From Nitrospinaceae bacterium (GTDB taxonomy: Bacteria > Nitrospinota > Nitrospinia > Nitrospinales > VA-1), in NCBI GenBank assembly GCA_016763735.1, contig JAESTE010000022.1, forward strand, positions 1 through 6,225: a DNA stretch of 6,225 nt, read 5' to 3'. The notes under the pieces were generated by a model. It saw only the letters and a list, made by a program, of their open reading frames with translations, was not told the origin of the DNA and made no database searches. Positions 5,408-6,225 of the stretch are shown here, one piece after another. Position numbers and translations under genes: made by a program. Numbering within the stretch: position 1 is the first letter of the stretch; the number at the start of each line of letters is the position of its first letter.

Positions 5408-5734
5408 ATGAACGATGATGATGAAAGATGGGAAGAACCGCCTGAGGACAATGGCCTGACACTCGGACCCGAAGAAACCCTGCAGCGAGAAATCGATAAA
5501 TCGAAATCTCTCAAGGTTGATCGCCTGCGGTTGAAAGACGAAATCGAAAAACTCAAAGAACAGAAGGAAAACCTGAAAGAAAAAAACCGCCAGCTCCATA
5601 ATAGGATCAGTGCTTTGAGCAACGAGGCTCCCAATAGCCAGCCCGAAACCCATGCCATTAAAAAGAATGAATTAATCCCTTTCCTTATCGCCCTTTCCCT
5701 GCTTTCGGCTCTGCTCTTCCTTTTCCGCAACTAA
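5408..5734 (+). CDS. tail-anchored leucine-zipper membrane protein, function unknown
   Basis: No named family recognised. The 108-residue product has an acidic N-terminus (MNDDDERWEEPPED) and then a long charged helix (about residues 22-71). In that helix leucines fall at exactly seven-residue intervals: 35, 42, 49, 56, 63 and 70. An Asn (N60) and Ile46 and Ile67 occupy the partner heptad position. A Pro/Asn-rich linker (about 72-83) leads to one C-terminal membrane helix (89-106), with only Arg-Asn after it. This predicts a dimeric coiled coil facing the cytoplasm on a tail anchor. There is no ribosome site worth naming before ATG 5408, and no in-frame alternative looks better. It stands alone between two intergenic gaps of 140 and 167 nt. 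It could be a scaffold or a membrane-shape or division accessory protein, but nothing in the sequence says which. Confidence 0.72.
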   Translation: MNDDDERWEEPPEDNGLTLGPEETLQREIDKSKSLKVDRLRLKDEIEKLKEQKENLKEKNRQLHNRISALSNEAPNSQPETHAIKKNELIPFLIALSLLSALLFLFRN

Positions 5735-5901
5735 TCGCAGGAATTGGAGTTTTCGTTGTTTTTCTGCTAAAATTCCGCATAAGTGTAGAAATAGTTGAAT
5801 CTTTTGTCTCTATTTTTCCATCCAATAAAAATGCTCCCTAACGGGGAACCGGATAATTGTGACCCGAGAAATATCAACCAATGTATTGAGAGGAAAACCA
5901 A
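5735..5901. other. intergenic region without convincing signals
   Basis: This AT-rich gap lies between the zipper protein and the last gene. It contains a loose inverted repeat (GGAATT 5740-5745 and AATTCC 5771-5776), a short TCCC/GGGA stem (5835-5847), and only poor matches to promoter hexamers (for example TTGTTT at 5756 with CATAAG at 5778). The one clear element is the ribosome site GAGAGGA (5888-5894), 7 nt before ATG 5902. A promoter for the last gene is expected here, but I cannot place it. Confidence 0.4.
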
Positions 5902-6225
5902 ATGTGGGTATATGAATTTTTTCATGTGATCGTCGGAATTTTGTGGATAGGCTTGTTATATTTCTTCAATCTGGTTCAAGTGCAGTCCATGCCTAAAATG
6001 GTTGACGCAGGCGCGGCAAAACCTTATACGCAGATCATTCTGCCAAAAGCTTTATTCCTTTTCCGTCATGCCGCATTGTGGACGGTTATCACCGGAATCG
6101 CCTATTACATGGCAGGCCGTGGAGTAGTACAAGGAATTCCCAGTGGTGAAATTATGATCGGTATGTTGCTCGGAATTATCATGGCGGGTAACGTCTGGTT
6201 CATCATCTGGCCGAACCAGAAAAAA
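5902..6225 (+). CDS. urate oxidase N-terminal domain-like (PuuD-type) membrane protein, 3'-truncated
   Basis: The frame stays open from ATG 5902 to the window end (108 codons seen). The product has membrane helices at about residues 6-26, 55-71 and 84-103. Landmarks match the membrane domain at the N-terminus of PuuD-type urate hydroxylases (Urate_ox_N): FHVIVGILWIGLLYFFNLVQ with His8, a cytosolic or periplasmic stretch ending PKALFLFRHAALWTVITG with His56, and the terminal signature GNVWFIIWPNQKK (96-108). In the known family this domain has about eight helices, sometimes followed by a cytochrome c domain. Marine bacteria often carry stand-alone relatives whose activity on urate is unproven. 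The start is well supported by GAGAGGA 7 nt upstream. Whether a cytochrome c domain is present lies beyond the window, so I give no gene symbol. Confidence 0.82.
   Translation, partial: MWVYEFFHVIVGILWIGLLYFFNLVQVQSMPKMVDAGAAKPYTQIILPKALFLFRHAALWTVITGIAYYMAGRGVVQGIPSGEIMIGMLLGIIMAGNVWFIIWPNQKK

Noticed and set aside
5398..5730. Minus-strand frames opposite the leucine-zipper gene
   Set aside because: Low-complexity Ser/Arg/Phe translation produced by the reverse of Lys/Glu-rich codons; the heptad pattern supports the plus strand.
5740..5776. Inverted repeat GGAATT/AATTCC as a terminator for the zipper gene
   Set aside because: The stem is only six AT-rich pairs around a 25-nt loop and no T-tract follows the second arm.
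5831..5929. A short plus-strand frame (about 32 codons) from the ATG at 5831
   Set aside because: It has no ribosome site and no hydrophobic or charged pattern, and it overlaps the well-supported start of the PuuD-like gene.
1..6225. CRISPR array, tRNA, insertion sequence, toxin-antitoxin or defence island
   Set aside because: No regularly spaced direct repeats, no cloverleaf-like sequence, no transposase motifs, and no toxin, nuclease or helicase pattern in any gene.

Overview
The window reads as chromosomal DNA of a Gram-negative-type bacterium with moderate GC content (mid-40s percent by eye). All supportable genes lie on the plus strand and are tightly packed. I see no transposase, integrase, phage gene, tRNA, rRNA or CRISPR array. 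A MEP-pathway ispH followed by a squalene/phytoene synthase and a free-standing DUF1566 protein resembles the gene content of marine Nitrospinota or deltaproteobacteria-like lineages. That taxonomic placement is a low-confidence impression, not something the sequence proves.

Layout. (1) 1-1747 holds the isoprenoid genes: the 3' part of ispH, which enters from the left edge, then a trans-isoprenyl-diphosphate synthase of the squalene/phytoene synthase family. IspH supplies IPP and DMAPP, and the synthase joins two prenyl diphosphates into a C30 or C40 chain, so the two genes act at opposite ends of one pathway. (2) 1754-3858 is a compact run in which intergenic gaps are 6, 35 and 15 nt and the last two junctions overlap. 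It encodes a DUF1566 protein, a four-helix membrane protein, a second small CopD/HemJ-like membrane protein, an unlisted 40-residue membrane microprotein with an acidic tail, and a uracil-DNA glycosylase with an unusual active-site signature. (3) 3859-4003 is an intergenic region carrying the clearest promoter in the window (TTGACA, 17-bp spacer) and an exceptionally strong Shine-Dalgarno. It drives a small two-helix membrane protein and an aldo/keto reductase with a complete catalytic tetrad. (4) 5268-5407 is an intergenic region with GC-rich palindromes that look like a degraded REP-type repeat. It is followed by a tail-anchored leucine-zipper protein. (5) 5735-5901 is an intergenic region with no convincing signal. 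The window ends inside a membrane protein resembling the N-terminal domain of membrane urate oxidase (PuuD type).

The most interesting items are the hidden microprotein overlapping two neighbours (3126-3248), the glycosylase whose motif mixes family 4 and family 5 features, the six-leucine zipper on a tail anchor, and the possible dispersed palindromic repeat family. I found no convincing wholly new multi-gene system. The region looks mainly like core metabolism plus poorly characterised small membrane proteins.
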